A stretch of DNA of 64,000 nucleotides from Flammeovirga sp. OC4 (GTDB lineage Bacteria > Bacteroidota > Bacteroidia > Cytophagales > Flammeovirgaceae): positions 124,001-188,000 of the forward strand of contig NZ_JTAM01000002.1 of NCBI RefSeq assembly GCF_000812565.1, in the 5' to 3' direction. The notes below the pieces were generated by a model. It saw nothing but the letters and a program-made list of their open reading frames with translations. It was not told where the DNA came from and ran no database searches. Position 1 is the first letter of the stretch. Every line of letters begins with the position of its first letter. The position numbers and the translations under genes are program-made. Below are positions 16,748 to 26,082 of the stretch, one piece after another.

Positions 16748-18745
16748 TTATAATAACTTTTTCAGTTCAATGATCAAACATTGCCCTGGCTGAAGCGTTG
16801 CAGAAAGCCAGTTTTCAACAAACTGATAATCTTTTTTCTCCAAGAAATCCCAGTACTTACCGTTATTGGTACCTGGAACATTAATATAGAAATCTTGACT
16901 ATTTTGATAATCTGTATTGGCAATCACAAGAATACTATGTTCAGGGTGCCAAGGATCAAAACGCTCAAAACCGATTACACTTTCATAGGATGTTTCAGGG
17001 TAATGAATCTTCATTGATTTTTCATTACCTCTTAGGTGTACATTATTAAGTAACCACCCAAAGTGATCATAAATACTGTTGATGTATTTGATATAGCCAA
17101 TAAGGTTATGATCATTATTCCATCTTAAGGCAGACTTAAAGAATAATGGTAATCTTTGTTGACTGTAATAATCTGTCTCTGACTGCAAGAAGTTCAAACC
17201 AGTATTGACAGGCCATTCTTCTAATAACTCAAATCCTTGATGAATAAAAGGAATAGAATTAGGAAGAAACTTGTTCAACACATAAGTAACTCTACAGTGA
17301 GGCTCACCACCTCTCATCATTGCACGAGGAGTGTTGTGTGTCTCAGGAGTACCATAATAAGGTAAAGCAAGGCGTTCGCTAGAATCTTGAACGATTCTTT
17401 GGATACCTGCTCTTTTTTCTCTTGAAGTGACTCTCCACTCATGACCTAATACAGCATTAAAGCCAGCTTCTCTACTTTCTTGAGTTACATCGAAGTTTTC
17501 TTCACAGAAAGCAAAGTCAGGATCATTTTGACGGGCAACATGGATAATCTCTTCCATTAATGGTTTTGGAAGCGCATGCCCCATGTCGATCATTACTCCG
17601 TCAATACCGAAAGATTGGTAGTGAGGAATTACGCCGGCAATTTTATCCCAAAGCGGTCTGTTGACATGAGCAGGTTGTGCAAGCTCAGGATTATAATAAC
17701 GAATTGTATCATAAGCGATGTAGTTATAATCATTTGGAGCATGATCATAAGGGAAGTTATACATACGCAAATACGTCACATCAGACCAAGCAGGTTGAAT
17801 ATCATCTGGTGGCCAATCCGCAAATGCACCAGGGATGATTAATTCACCTTCGTCAGTGTAGGCCACATACTTACCATCTTGTACCTGAATTTGTTCTGGT
17901 GTCGGTGGTTTTTTGAATAATGATCTATACTCATTGTTTGGTGCAAAGTGGAATCCACCACCTTTAGGGATTTTCAAGATATCCGCCAACTCATTGGCAG
18001 GGAACTCAGGGCTTTGGTATTCGTGTGCTCTATGACGGTCAATCCAATAGAACCATTCAGGGTTTGTTTTTACCCAATCTCCACCTAATGAAGAAGTTCT
18101 AAGCACGAACTCCATAATAACTCTCATTCCCATCATGTGAGCCGCTTCTACAAAAGCTTCAAATTGCTCTTCGACAGAGAACGGAATTAATGGGTCAGCA
18201 AGGTTTTCATCCAGCTTATATTGATCTTTGATGGCATAAGGAGATCCTAAATCACCTCTATTACCGTCTTCACCAATACTCGTGATGGGTAACATATACA
18301 CAGTATCACAACCTAAATCTCTGATGTATTTTAAGATTGCAATACATTTTAATAAAGTACCTGTTTCTCTAAAGCCATTATCACTGCTAGTGATGTCCAT
18401 ACGATGACTAGAGCCTACGTGACCATCATTATCATGGTCATAAGCGGTCGTCAACCTAGGGAATAGGTTGTAGAAAGCAGACTGATAAGTCCAGTCTCCT
18501 CCATAACCATGTATTTGACTTCTTAAAGTAGAAAGAGAACGGTTATAATTTACAGCAGCATCAGTTGGAGCCGTGATCTCCTTGATGGCATTTTTGAAGA
18601 ACGTAAATGGGTTAGTTTTAACAGGGTGGGAAGCTCCCTGCTCTTGCCCCATCCATAATGATGGAACATAATAGTCCCTCGTTTCTTGAGCTTCATTAGC
18701 CTCAAGGTATTCGAGAATTTTTAATAGCTTCGAATCTTTTTTCAT
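16748..18745 (-). CDS. GH13 (alpha-amylase family) enzyme, GlgE-like, cytosolic
   Basis: 665 residues without a signal peptide. A helical N-terminus (1-60) leads into a TIM barrel: region I is altered, region II is FGIDGVMIDMGHALPKP with the expected nucleophile Asp387, and region III is FAFCEENF with the acid near Glu415/416. A C-terminal beta domain follows (about 570-665). Region II resembles GlgE maltosyltransferases (Asp-Asn-Pro-His-Thr-Lys-Pro). Region IV reads GTPETHNTPR, where the third catalytic Asp of GH13 would be expected. The substrate is probably an intracellular alpha-glucan or maltosyl donor. It is a single gene, divergent from the sensor kinase at 19036. Confidence 0.8.
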   Translation of the reverse strand: MKKDSKLLKILEYLEANEAQETRDYYVPSLWMGQEQGASHPVKTNPFTFFKNAIKEITAPTDAAVNYNRSLSTLRSQIHGYGGDWTYQSAFYNLFPRLTTAYDHDNDGHVGSSHRMDITSSDNGFRETGTLLKCIAILKYIRDLGCDTVYMLPITSIGEDGNRGDLGSPYAIKDQYKLDENLADPLIPFSVEEQFEAFVEAAHMMGMRVIMEFVLRTSSLGGDWVKTNPEWFYWIDRHRAHEYQSPEFPANELADILKIPKGGGFHFAPNNEYRSLFKKPPTPEQIQVQDGKYVAYTDEGELIIPGAFADWPPDDIQPAWSDVTYLRMYNFPYDHAPNDYNYIAYDTIRYYNPELAQPAHVNRPLWDKIAGVIPHYQSFGIDGVMIDMGHALPKPLMEEIIHVARQNDPDFAFCEENFDVTQESREAGFNAVLGHEWRVTSREKRAGIQRIVQDSSERLALPYYGTPETHNTPRAMMRGGEPHCRVTYVLNKFLPNSIPFIHQGFELLEEWPVNTGLNFLQSETDYYSQQRLPLFFKSALRWNNDHNLIGYIKYINSIYDHFGWLLNNVHLRGNEKSMKIHYPETSYESVIGFERFDPWHPEHSILVIANTDYQNSQDFYINVPGTNNGKYWDFLEKKDYQFVENWLSATLQPGQCLIIELKKLL

Positions 18746-18966
18746 ACTTACTTATTAAATCACAGATAGGTGATATTTATAGAAATTATCCTTCGATTAC
18801 TTTCTAATTTACAACCTTTTTATTCATTCAAACTACCTTCAATTGATTGTTTTTGTTAACAATTTATTTCAACCCGTTTCGATACATTTTTTTATTCACA
18901 TTATTATGTGAATGAATTTATTCTCTAAAAAAACTTAACAATATATGTAATTGAATATTTGCTAAC

Positions 18967-18974
18967 TAACTTTG
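18967..18974 (+). promoter_or_regulatory. -7 promoter box of the sensor kinase gene
   Basis: TAACTTTG fits TAnnTTTG and lies 61 bases before the TTG start at 19036. The -33 element is unclear. Confidence 0.45.
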
Positions 18975-19035
18975 TGTGTTTGTCATGAAGACCACTTATT
19001 ATCAATTCATTTAATCAGGAAAACTTTTACCAAAG

Positions 19036-21462
19036 TTGAATTCACAATCAAGGTCCATATGGTGGGTAATTACCCTAACAACTTTCTGCTTTCTAATCAT
19101 AGGCTATAAAGTATATGAGAATGGAGGAAGTCAATCAAAGAAATTGGCTTTCGAAGTGACCAAAGAAAGAGCAGTGCGTTATGGCGAGTCTATTGAATCA
19201 AGGTTACAAACGTTGCTTGGTGAGATGAGGATGATTGGTAGTGCTATGCGTGTGATTAAGGGAGATAAAGAGGAAAAAGATAAGGTCTTGTCAGGACTTT
19301 TGGATCATACGGTACGAAGCTATTCAAACATTGAATCATTATGGTTGGTATTATTTGATAGTGTAAATACAGATCGTTTATTGTACAACCCTGTTTTTCT
19401 CAACAAGGAATATGTTTCAAGACGAGGTCAGGTCAGACATGAGCTCCATCATACACAATTGAATTGGGACACCTTTATTCTCAAAGACCGTATTCTTAAT
19501 TCAAAAGAATCTTTTGTTACTCTTCCTAAGCATACGAATGGAAATGATGATGAGAATAAGTTTGTGGTCCATGTGGTACAGCCTTTCTTTACAAATGAAG
19601 GCAAGTTTATAGGTGCGATTGGTAGTGCAATTCGTTTATCTTTCTTCCAACGTTTTATAGAAGAAAGTGAAGATTTTGATAACCGTTATGTTTGTATTGC
19701 AGCACCAAACGGACAAATAGTTGGTTCTGTCAATGAAGCAGATATTGGAATGAATGACGGCATTCCTGCGTATTTGTTTGCCTCTTTGAGAAATGATCAA
19801 AAGGTATCAAGAATCGTAGAAAACAGCGAAACGGAACAAAGTTACTATGAAATGTTGTTCCCTATTAAAATTCAAGGAATGACAGAGCCTTGGGTAATTA
19901 CTACTCGTGTGCCTCTAAAAACAGTTTTAAGAAGTTCTATTCAATCAAGAAATTTCACGATGGCCTTAGTTTTCTTACTTTGGGTCATTATTACATCTTC
20001 TCTTACATTTATGGTAAGTAAGTGGAAGAATGAGTTAAATCAAAGAAGGGTTGTGGTGGAAGAATATAAGAAGACGAACGAACTCCTTCGAAATATTTTA
20101 GATAATTCAGATTATATCATGATGTATACACTCGACAGAGACAAACGTTTGTTGAGTTGTAATAACAAATTCATGAAGATCACAGAAATGCTAACGGGTA
20201 TCAAACTGGAAAATGGGATGTACCTATTAGATATTTTTGATGAGATAAAAGAAAACAATAAGAACATTCTCCAAAGCGAATATTTTGATCGTTGTATCAA
20301 AGGAGAAGATATTGTTGTCGTAGATCGTTTTAAAGGGTATTATTTCGAACAGTTTTTTAATCCTTTTAGAAATACTCAGGGAGAGATAATCGGTGTTACT
20401 TCTTTCTTGGTCGATGTAACGGAATTGAAAGATGCTCAGAAGCAATTAGAGGTACATAAAAACCACTTGGAGTTATTGGTTGAAAAGAGAACGAAACACA
20501 TTGAACGACAAAATGAAGCCTTGAGAACACAATCTGAAAAGCTTCGTTATGCTCATGATGAAATCAGGGAACAAAATGTAGCTTTAGAGCACAAGAGTGA
20601 TGAGATCAAGACAAAAAATAGTGCTTTAAAAGACTCTTTAAATAAGACAGAAGATACATTATCTCAGTTAAAGGAGATGCAGGATCAATTGGTGAGCTCT
20701 GAAAAATTAGCTTCAATTGGTCAGTTGACGGCCGGTATTGCCCACGAGATCAATAACCCAATTAACTTTGTGGCCAATAATGTTCTTCCTCTAAAGGATG
20801 ATATTGAAGATCTGATTCAAGCTTTCACCGAACTGAAAAAACATACAACAGAGGAAGTGGTCAATGAAATTGAAGAAGATTACGAAGTGTCATTTGTAAT
20901 TCAAGAAATCAGTGACTTATTAAAAGGTATTGAAGAAGGTGCCAATAGAACCACTCAAATTGTGATGGACTTGAAGACCTTCGCAAGAATGGATTCTACA
21001 AAGTTCAAGGAAGCGAACTTGGAGGAAGGTATTGATACATCTCTGACACTATTAAATAGTAAATTAAAGGACCGAGTACAGGTGCATAAAGATTATGCGG
21101 ATATTCCTCCAGTGGTTTGTAACGAAAGTAAAATTAATCAGGTATTTATGAATATTCTGAATAATGCCGAGCAAGCTATTAAAGGAGAAGGTAATCTGAC
21201 TATTAAAACTTGGTATGATGCGAAAACAGTGTATATCAAAATCTCAGATGATGGATCTGGTATGGACAAAGAAACCGTGAGCAAAATCTTCGATCCTTTC
21301 TTTACAACAAAACCTGTTGGCTTAGGTACAGGCTTAGGCATGTCGATTTCTTTTGGTATTATTCAGGATCATACAGGCGACATAAAAGTAGATTCTGAAA
21401 TTGGAAAAGGCACGTCATTTACAATTTCATTACCGATCGAAGGTCCTAGTAGTGATAGCTAG
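19036..21462 (+). CDS. Membrane sensor histidine kinase with Cache-like, PAS and coiled-coil parts
   Basis: 808 residues. Membrane helix 9-26, a periplasmic sensor of about 270 residues (dCache-like, with GKFIGAIGSAIRLSFFQRFI), and membrane helix about 307-327. A PAS domain follows (about 348-465), then a long coiled coil (465-555). The HisKA site is LASIGQLTAGIAHEINNPIN with His570. The HATPase has NILNNAEQAIK, SDDGSGM, FFTTKPVGLGTGLGMSI. Start: an in-frame stop at 19012-19014 and no ATG before the first membrane helix leave TTG at 19036 as the only sensible start. No response regulator lies nearby, so it is an orphan kinase. Confidence 0.93.
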   Translation: MNSQSRSIWWVITLTTFCFLIIGYKVYENGGSQSKKLAFEVTKERAVRYGESIESRLQTLLGEMRMIGSAMRVIKGDKEEKDKVLSGLLDHTVRSYSNIESLWLVLFDSVNTDRLLYNPVFLNKEYVSRRGQVRHELHHTQLNWDTFILKDRILNSKESFVTLPKHTNGNDDENKFVVHVVQPFFTNEGKFIGAIGSAIRLSFFQRFIEESEDFDNRYVCIAAPNGQIVGSVNEADIGMNDGIPAYLFASLRNDQKVSRIVENSETEQSYYEMLFPIKIQGMTEPWVITTRVPLKTVLRSSIQSRNFTMALVFLLWVIITSSLTFMVSKWKNELNQRRVVVEEYKKTNELLRNILDNSDYIMMYTLDRDKRLLSCNNKFMKITEMLTGIKLENGMYLLDIFDEIKENNKNILQSEYFDRCIKGEDIVVVDRFKGYYFEQFFNPFRNTQGEIIGVTSFLVDVTELKDAQKQLEVHKNHLELLVEKRTKHIERQNEALRTQSEKLRYAHDEIREQNVALEHKSDEIKTKNSALKDSLNKTEDTLSQLKEMQDQLVSSEKLASIGQLTAGIAHEINNPINFVANNVLPLKDDIEDLIQAFTELKKHTTEEVVNEIEEDYEVSFVIQEISDLLKGIEEGANRTTQIVMDLKTFARMDSTKFKEANLEEGIDTSLTLLNSKLKDRVQVHKDYADIPPVVCNESKINQVFMNILNNAEQAIKGEGNLTIKTWYDAKTVYIKISDDGSGMDKETVSKIFDPFFTTKPVGLGTGLGMSISFGIIQDHTGDIKVDSEIGKGTSFTISLPIEGPSSDS

Positions 21463-21473
21463 TGAAGACTAAT

Positions 21474-21838
21474 TACACTGTAAACGACACTATCGTAAAT
21501 CCCTACAGTACTGCACTTTAGATGATGATTATAAAACACTGGACTTTGACCTATAATCAGACAATCATTCATTTAATAGTTACTTCCTCGGCCTTGAAGG
21601 GAAAAGCGTCAAGAATTTCATGTATAGAGCCGTTAAAAATGATTTTGTTGTTTGAGCTTTAGCGAGTTTAAAATCATTTAGGAGAGGAATGAAATTTATC
21701 TTTTTACTTCTAAGCCTAGATTTTTTGCTTCGTTTTTCATCAATGGAAAAATGAAGAAGAAGGAAGCTTGAAAGTAGATTCTATCAATGCTTGTATAAAG
21801 TAAACTTGAAAGTTGACAATAATTTAGTTTACAATGCA
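21474..21838 (-). mobile_element. MITE-like element, copy B (365 bp)
   Basis: The terminal repeats on the plus strand are TACACTGTAAAC (21474-21485) and GTTTACAATGCA (21827-21838), near-perfect complements and the same ends as copy A at 12123-12522. Blocks 21583-21658 and 21685-21766 match copy A in reverse orientation. One end has TG instead of TA, consistent with an old insertion. It carries its own internal hairpin (TGATTATA ... TATAATCA) and no coding frame. The element touches the stop codon of the glycosyltransferase gene at 21839. Confidence 0.8.
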
Positions 21839-22819
21839 CTAATACTTTGCTATTGCTTTCATTATTAATTTCTGAAATACAAACGGAAGAATTAAGAAAA
21901 GGAGCATGAGTACTTCTTTTACATCAAGTTTATTGATGTTTTGAAACAATACTTTTTTGTTAATAAAGTGCTTGTAGGAATGAATCGATTTCTCAATAAA
22001 AGAAGACTCATTTTTGGATAGTCCCTTTTTTTTCAAAAAGAAATTTCTAATGAAACCGACAAAAATATGGAGGGACTGTCTTTCAAACTTTAAAGCATGT
22101 TTCTCATAAAGTCCTCTTTTTTGTAATAGTCCCTTTGTTTTGTATTGGAGTTTAAATTTACCTAAAGATTCAAGGCTCATTTCATTACTGACAGAATTAT
22201 CCCTTTGTCTATAAAAATAGACGCCGTTGTTAATCTTAAAATTTCTCATTTTTAAGATCATTCTTCTGGTCTGAAATTCATCATCATATGAAATCGCCTG
22301 AGGAGATGAATAGTAGGAAAATTCCTTAAATTCTGATTTATAAACGCCAAAAGCAGAAATACTCCAATCTAAAGTATCCGAAAACATTTCATTGGAGCTG
22401 AATAGTTGATCATACTTTTTGGGTAAAATAAAGTTTTTTTCTGGTGATTCAGGGTAAACATAATTTAAGGTAAAGAGAGAGGCATCGATATCGTCTTTCT
22501 CGAACTGTTGTAAAGCAAGCTCTAAGGCATTTTCAGACAACCAATCATCACTATCCAAAAAGCAATAATAATCGCCACACATGACGTCCAATGCTTTATT
22601 ACGGGCCTGACTTACCCCTTCATGTTTTTGTCGAATGACTTTAATGAGGTCGGGGTATTTTTTTCTGTATTCATAAAGTTTCGAAAAGCTATTGTCAGTG
22701 GAACCATCATCAACACAAATGATTTCAAGATCTTTATGGGATTGATTGAGAAGGCTTTTGAAGTAGTCATCTAAAAAAGCCTCACTATTAAAAACGGCAG
22801 TGATTATACTAACTTTCAT
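21839..22819 (-). CDS. Glycosyltransferase family 2
   Basis: 326 residues. The GT-A nucleotide-sugar fold starts at once: MKVSIITAVFNSEAFLDDYF, ICVDDGSTDNS (sugar-nucleotide binding), GVSQARNKALDV and the metal-binding DSDDW (DxD). After about residue 215 it turns basic and helical, ending in a hydrophobic stretch (VLMLLFLILPFVFQKLIM) that probably binds the membrane. The likely role is transfer of a sugar to a surface glycan or lipid carrier; donor and acceptor are unknown. It overlaps the end of menE by 11 bases, so the two are translated from one mRNA. Its stop codon borders MITE copy B. Confidence 0.9.
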   Translation of the reverse strand: MKVSIITAVFNSEAFLDDYFKSLLNQSHKDLEIICVDDGSTDNSFSKLYEYRKKYPDLIKVIRQKHEGVSQARNKALDVMCGDYYCFLDSDDWLSENALELALQQFEKDDIDASLFTLNYVYPESPEKNFILPKKYDQLFSSNEMFSDTLDWSISAFGVYKSEFKEFSYYSSPQAISYDDEFQTRRMILKMRNFKINNGVYFYRQRDNSVSNEMSLESLGKFKLQYKTKGLLQKRGLYEKHALKFERQSLHIFVGFIRNFFLKKKGLSKNESSFIEKSIHSYKHFINKKVLFQNINKLDVKEVLMLLFLILPFVFQKLIMKAIAKY

Positions 22820-23909
22820 TGTTTTCTAAAAAAAGCTGTACTGTTTCTTTTCTTTTTATTTTGAGGGTATCTGTTTTGACAAATTCCCCTAAAGAGTGAA
22901 TATTTTTAGGTAGCTCGTATTTTGTAAACTGAGCTTTCAAATCATTAATTAATACTGTTTTTTCGTTTTCTGTCAAAGTAATTCCTTCAATCAGCAAATT
23001 CGCCTCTTCTCCCAAACGCTCATGAGGGATACCTCCAATAAACAAATTGACAGAAGCGTAACCCATCGTTTCTAAAATTTTGGAGATAGCATTTTCAATT
23101 TTTTCAACTTGAATTTTCACCCCACCCGAGTTAATGATATTATCTACTCTTCCTAACCATTCAAAAGTGTCTCTATTGATTAATTGAACAACATCATTGG
23201 TTTGGATTTTTTGAAAATCAGTCATTGGTGCAGTAATATGAAGGCAACCTCTATCGTCTTGACCAATACTGACACCTTCTAAAGTATGATACAATTGATC
23301 GCTATCTTCAGCAATACGTTTCAGTGCAATGTGTGATACACTTTCCGTCATGCCATAAGTCATAAAGACCCTAACATCTTCCAATTGATGTATAATTCTA
23401 TTTTCCAAGTGAGAATTGATTGGTGCTCCTCCAATAATAATATTCTTAACGCTTTGAATTTGCTCTAATTCGGAAGGAACATCCAAGCTGCTCTGTACCT
23501 GTAAAGGAGCTAAAGCTACAAAATCAAAATGGGGTAAGAAAGGGTGTTTAAAAGGATGAGCAGAAGGAGGTACAATCCATAAGTTCAAGTCTGCAACTAA
23601 TGATCGTACAATCATCATTTTTCCTGCGATGTAGTCTGTATTTAAACAGCACAACGCTTTATCTTCACTTTTTAAATTTAATATTTTGATGGTAGCGGAG
23701 GCACTCGAAATCATTTGATTTCTGGTGACCGTAATATTTTTTGGAGTGCCAGTACTACCTGAAGTCTGAAGCGTAAATTCTTCTTTTCCATTGAGCCATT
23801 CAAAACAAAAAACTAAGATGTTATCTACAAAGTCATCTCCTTCAAGGGTAAAATTACCTTGCTTGATTTCATTACTGTCAAACTGTTGATTTGCTATATT
23901 AAGATACAT
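22809..23909 (-). CDS. menE: o-Succinylbenzoate-CoA ligase-like AMP-forming enzyme
   Basis: 366 residues, the short form found for MenE in Bacteroidetes. The ATP-binding P-loop is FTLQTSGSTGTPKNI. The adenylate motif is VFMTYGMTESVSHIALK. The hinge/ribose-binding Asp is in WLGRVDNIINSGGVKI, and the catalytic Lys lies near the C-terminus in DTLKIKRKE. MenE activates o-succinylbenzoate to its CoA ester in menaquinone synthesis. The other men genes are not adjacent, so the specific name rests on length and sequence type. It overlaps the downstream glycosyltransferase gene by 11 bases. Confidence 0.82.
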   Translation of the reverse strand: MYLNIANQQFDSNEIKQGNFTLEGDDFVDNILVFCFEWLNGKEEFTLQTSGSTGTPKNITVTRNQMISSASATIKILNLKSEDKALCCLNTDYIAGKMMIVRSLVADLNLWIVPPSAHPFKHPFLPHFDFVALAPLQVQSSLDVPSELEQIQSVKNIIIGGAPINSHLENRIIHQLEDVRVFMTYGMTESVSHIALKRIAEDSDQLYHTLEGVSIGQDDRGCLHITAPMTDFQKIQTNDVVQLINRDTFEWLGRVDNIINSGGVKIQVEKIENAISKILETMGYASVNLFIGGIPHERLGEEANLLIEGITLTENEKTVLINDLKAQFTKYELPKNIHSLGEFVKTDTLKIKRKETVQLFLENNES

Positions 23910-24004
23910 AAATGGCCTTATGTGAATTAAAAAGGTTAAATGTGGTTGTCATTATAGGAATGATAATTGATCTTTGTAGAATAAGAATAATCTCAAATAC
24001 CTAA

Positions 24005-25585
24005 ATGAATACTAAAAATAAAACAATCAAAATAAATTCTTTGTGTCTTCTACTTTTATTTACTTTTTTTTCATTTAAAGTAATAGGACAGTCAAAAGAC
24101 AAGACCCTAATTAAAACCTATTATGACGATTGGGCTGGAATTGTTGCTGAAGAATTTTATGTGATAGATGGTGATTCGAATAGAATAGACGGGGAGTACA
24201 AGAGGTATTTTCCGGGTTCAGATAACCTTATTGTAAAATCATACTACAAAGACGGTGTTTTACATGGGACATTTCATGAATACTATGAAAATGGACAACC
24301 TCATTTTATCGCTCATTATAAGAATGGGGTACAAGAAGGTGCGTATACTTCCTATTATGTAGAGGGAATGAAGAAAACAGAGGCTCAGTTTAAAAACAAT
24401 CAAATGGTTGGTGTTATGAAAAAATACTATCAATCTGGTGAGCTTCAAATAAAGAATGATATCAAGAAAGGAACTTGGAAAGAATTTTATCCAACAGGTG
24501 AGAAAAAAGCGGTTTCTCAAATGTTAGGAGAGAAGAAAAATGGACTTACTGAAGTTTTTGATCAAGAAGGAAATTTAGTTCAGAAAGGTACTTACAAAGA
24601 AGGAGTGATTGATGGCGTTTTTTATACCTACTTTCCTAAAACAAATTCGATTAAGAAAGAGAGTCAGTTTGTCAATGGTGCTTTGGAAGGAGAATCGAAA
24701 GAATTTTATGAATCAGGTAAAATAAAAGAGATTATCCCTTTCGAAAAAAATAGAGAACATGGTCTGAGAAAAGCTTATTTTCCTAGTGGAGTATTAATGG
24801 CAGAAGAAAAAATGCTTGAAGGCCGAACCACTGGAAATTACAAAAACTATTATGAAAGTGGACAATTAAAAGCTGAAATGATTACGGCTTTAGGAAAAGA
24901 TCAAAAAGGGGTTTTCAGGGAGTATTCTGAACAAGGTGTTTTGCTGAAAGAAGGACATATGCAACAGGGACAAATGAATGGTACCACTGAACTTTTCTAT
25001 CCAACAGGAAAACCGAAGGCAGTATATCGTTATGCCAAAGGAATCAAGAAAGGAGAACAGAAAGATTTTTATGAGGATGGAACAACCGTTAAATTATTGG
25101 AGGTTTATACTAAAAATGGTACGGTACATACCTCAAAAGAGCATTACCCTTCAGGGGTTATCAAAGCAGCAGGAAATTATCTTGGTAAGGTGAAAAATGG
25201 AGAATGGAAAACCTATTATGCAGATGGTTCCGTAAAAAGTGTAAAAGTATATCAGAAGGGGTTTGAAGAAGGAGATGCTTTTATTTACAGACAAAATGGA
25301 GTCTTGTTGACAAAGGAAAAATATAGAAAAGGAAGAATTGTAGGGATTAGAGTAGAATATCATGAAGATGGGAAAACAGTACTTCATGAGGTTCCTTATG
25401 ATAAAGGCAATATTTATGGTATGATCAAAAAGTACTATAAAGACGGAACTTTGAGAGAAATTGGGAAAAAATATAAGGAACAGAAGCTTGGATCATGGAA
25501 ATACTATGATGAAAGTGGTAACTTGGAAAAAGAAGAAATATATGAAAAAGGGAAATTACTGAAAGTAAATTACCCCAACGAATAA
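24005..25585 (+). CDS. Exported YwqK/MORN_2 repeat protein
   Basis: 526 residues. A signal peptide (about 8-29, ending VIGQ) is followed by some eighteen copies of a 20-25 residue repeat of the form YY-x-x-G-x-L/x-x-x-x-x-y-x-x-G (for example HEYYENGQPHFIAHYKNGVQ and KYYKDGTLREIGKKYKE). These are variant MORN repeats, annotated in databases as YwqK antitoxin. That label comes from B. subtilis YwqK and does not mean a toxin-antitoxin pair is present. A cell-surface or periplasmic binding role is plausible. The stop is one base before the start of hslR, so the two are co-transcribed. Confidence 0.85.
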   Translation: MNTKNKTIKINSLCLLLLFTFFSFKVIGQSKDKTLIKTYYDDWAGIVAEEFYVIDGDSNRIDGEYKRYFPGSDNLIVKSYYKDGVLHGTFHEYYENGQPHFIAHYKNGVQEGAYTSYYVEGMKKTEAQFKNNQMVGVMKKYYQSGELQIKNDIKKGTWKEFYPTGEKKAVSQMLGEKKNGLTEVFDQEGNLVQKGTYKEGVIDGVFYTYFPKTNSIKKESQFVNGALEGESKEFYESGKIKEIIPFEKNREHGLRKAYFPSGVLMAEEKMLEGRTTGNYKNYYESGQLKAEMITALGKDQKGVFREYSEQGVLLKEGHMQQGQMNGTTELFYPTGKPKAVYRYAKGIKKGEQKDFYEDGTTVKLLEVYTKNGTVHTSKEHYPSGVIKAAGNYLGKVKNGEWKTYYADGSVKSVKVYQKGFEEGDAFIYRQNGVLLTKEKYRKGRIVGIRVEYHEDGKTVLHEVPYDKGNIYGMIKKYYKDGTLREIGKKYKEQKLGSWKYYDESGNLEKEEIYEKGKLLKVNYPNE

Positions 25586-25586
25586 A

Positions 25587-25892
25587 ATGCGAATAGATAA
25601 ATACTTATGGTGTGTACGAGTTTTCAAAACCCGTACCGTTGCAACAGATGCTTGTAAAAAAGAAGAAGTACTACTAAATGGTCAAGTACCTAAGCCTTCA
25701 CAAAAAGTGAGTATAGGTGATGTAGTAAAGGTAAAGAAAGCTCCAATTTGGAGAACCTACAAAGTTTTAAATGTTATAGATAAAAGGGTAGGTGCCAGTT
25801 TAGTAGAAGGTAATATTGAAGATATTACGCCTGAAGAGGAGTTAAGTAAACTTCAGGAATTTATTGATGAGAAAAAATTTTACCTGAGATAA
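25587..25892 (+). CDS. hslR: S4-domain RNA-binding protein, HslR type
   Basis: 101 residues. The S4 RNA-binding domain fills residues 1-60: MRIDKYLWCVRVFKTRTVAT, then DACKKEEVLLNGQVPKPSQKV with the family's G-x-V loop. The remainder is acidic and ends in KKFYLR. HslR-type proteins bind 50S subunits carrying peptidyl-tRNA after translation failure. Bacteroidetes carry this small form as a usually single gene. It starts one base after the stop of the YwqK-repeat gene, and a strong terminator lies 35 bases downstream. Confidence 0.85.
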   Translation: MRIDKYLWCVRVFKTRTVATDACKKEEVLLNGQVPKPSQKVSIGDVVKVKKAPIWRTYKVLNVIDKRVGASLVEGNIEDITPEEELSKLQEFIDEKKFYLR

Positions 25893-25926
25893 GTACGCTT
25901 ACTTTATAGTATAGTACTCAAATCAT

Positions 25927-25964
25927 AAAAAAAAGAGGTGTTTGAATAAATACCTCTTTTTTTT
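25927..25964. terminator. Intrinsic terminator after hslR
   Basis: AAAAAAAAGAGGT pairs with ACCTCTTTTTTTT around a short loop, T-rich in both directions. Confidence 0.9.
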
Positions 25965-26082
25965 AATTGTAAATATATTTAAATTAAGTCTTCAAGCACT
26001 CATATATAAATATATTAGTGTGATGTGCTTTATAAACCCTTACTTTGAAAAATATCAATTAAATAACTTAATTAACTAGTGT

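Noticed and set aside
24005-25892. YwqK-type protein plus hslR as a toxin-antitoxin pair
   Set aside because: The antitoxin name comes from database transfer. The partner is an S4-domain ribosome-binding protein and nothing toxin-like is adjacent.
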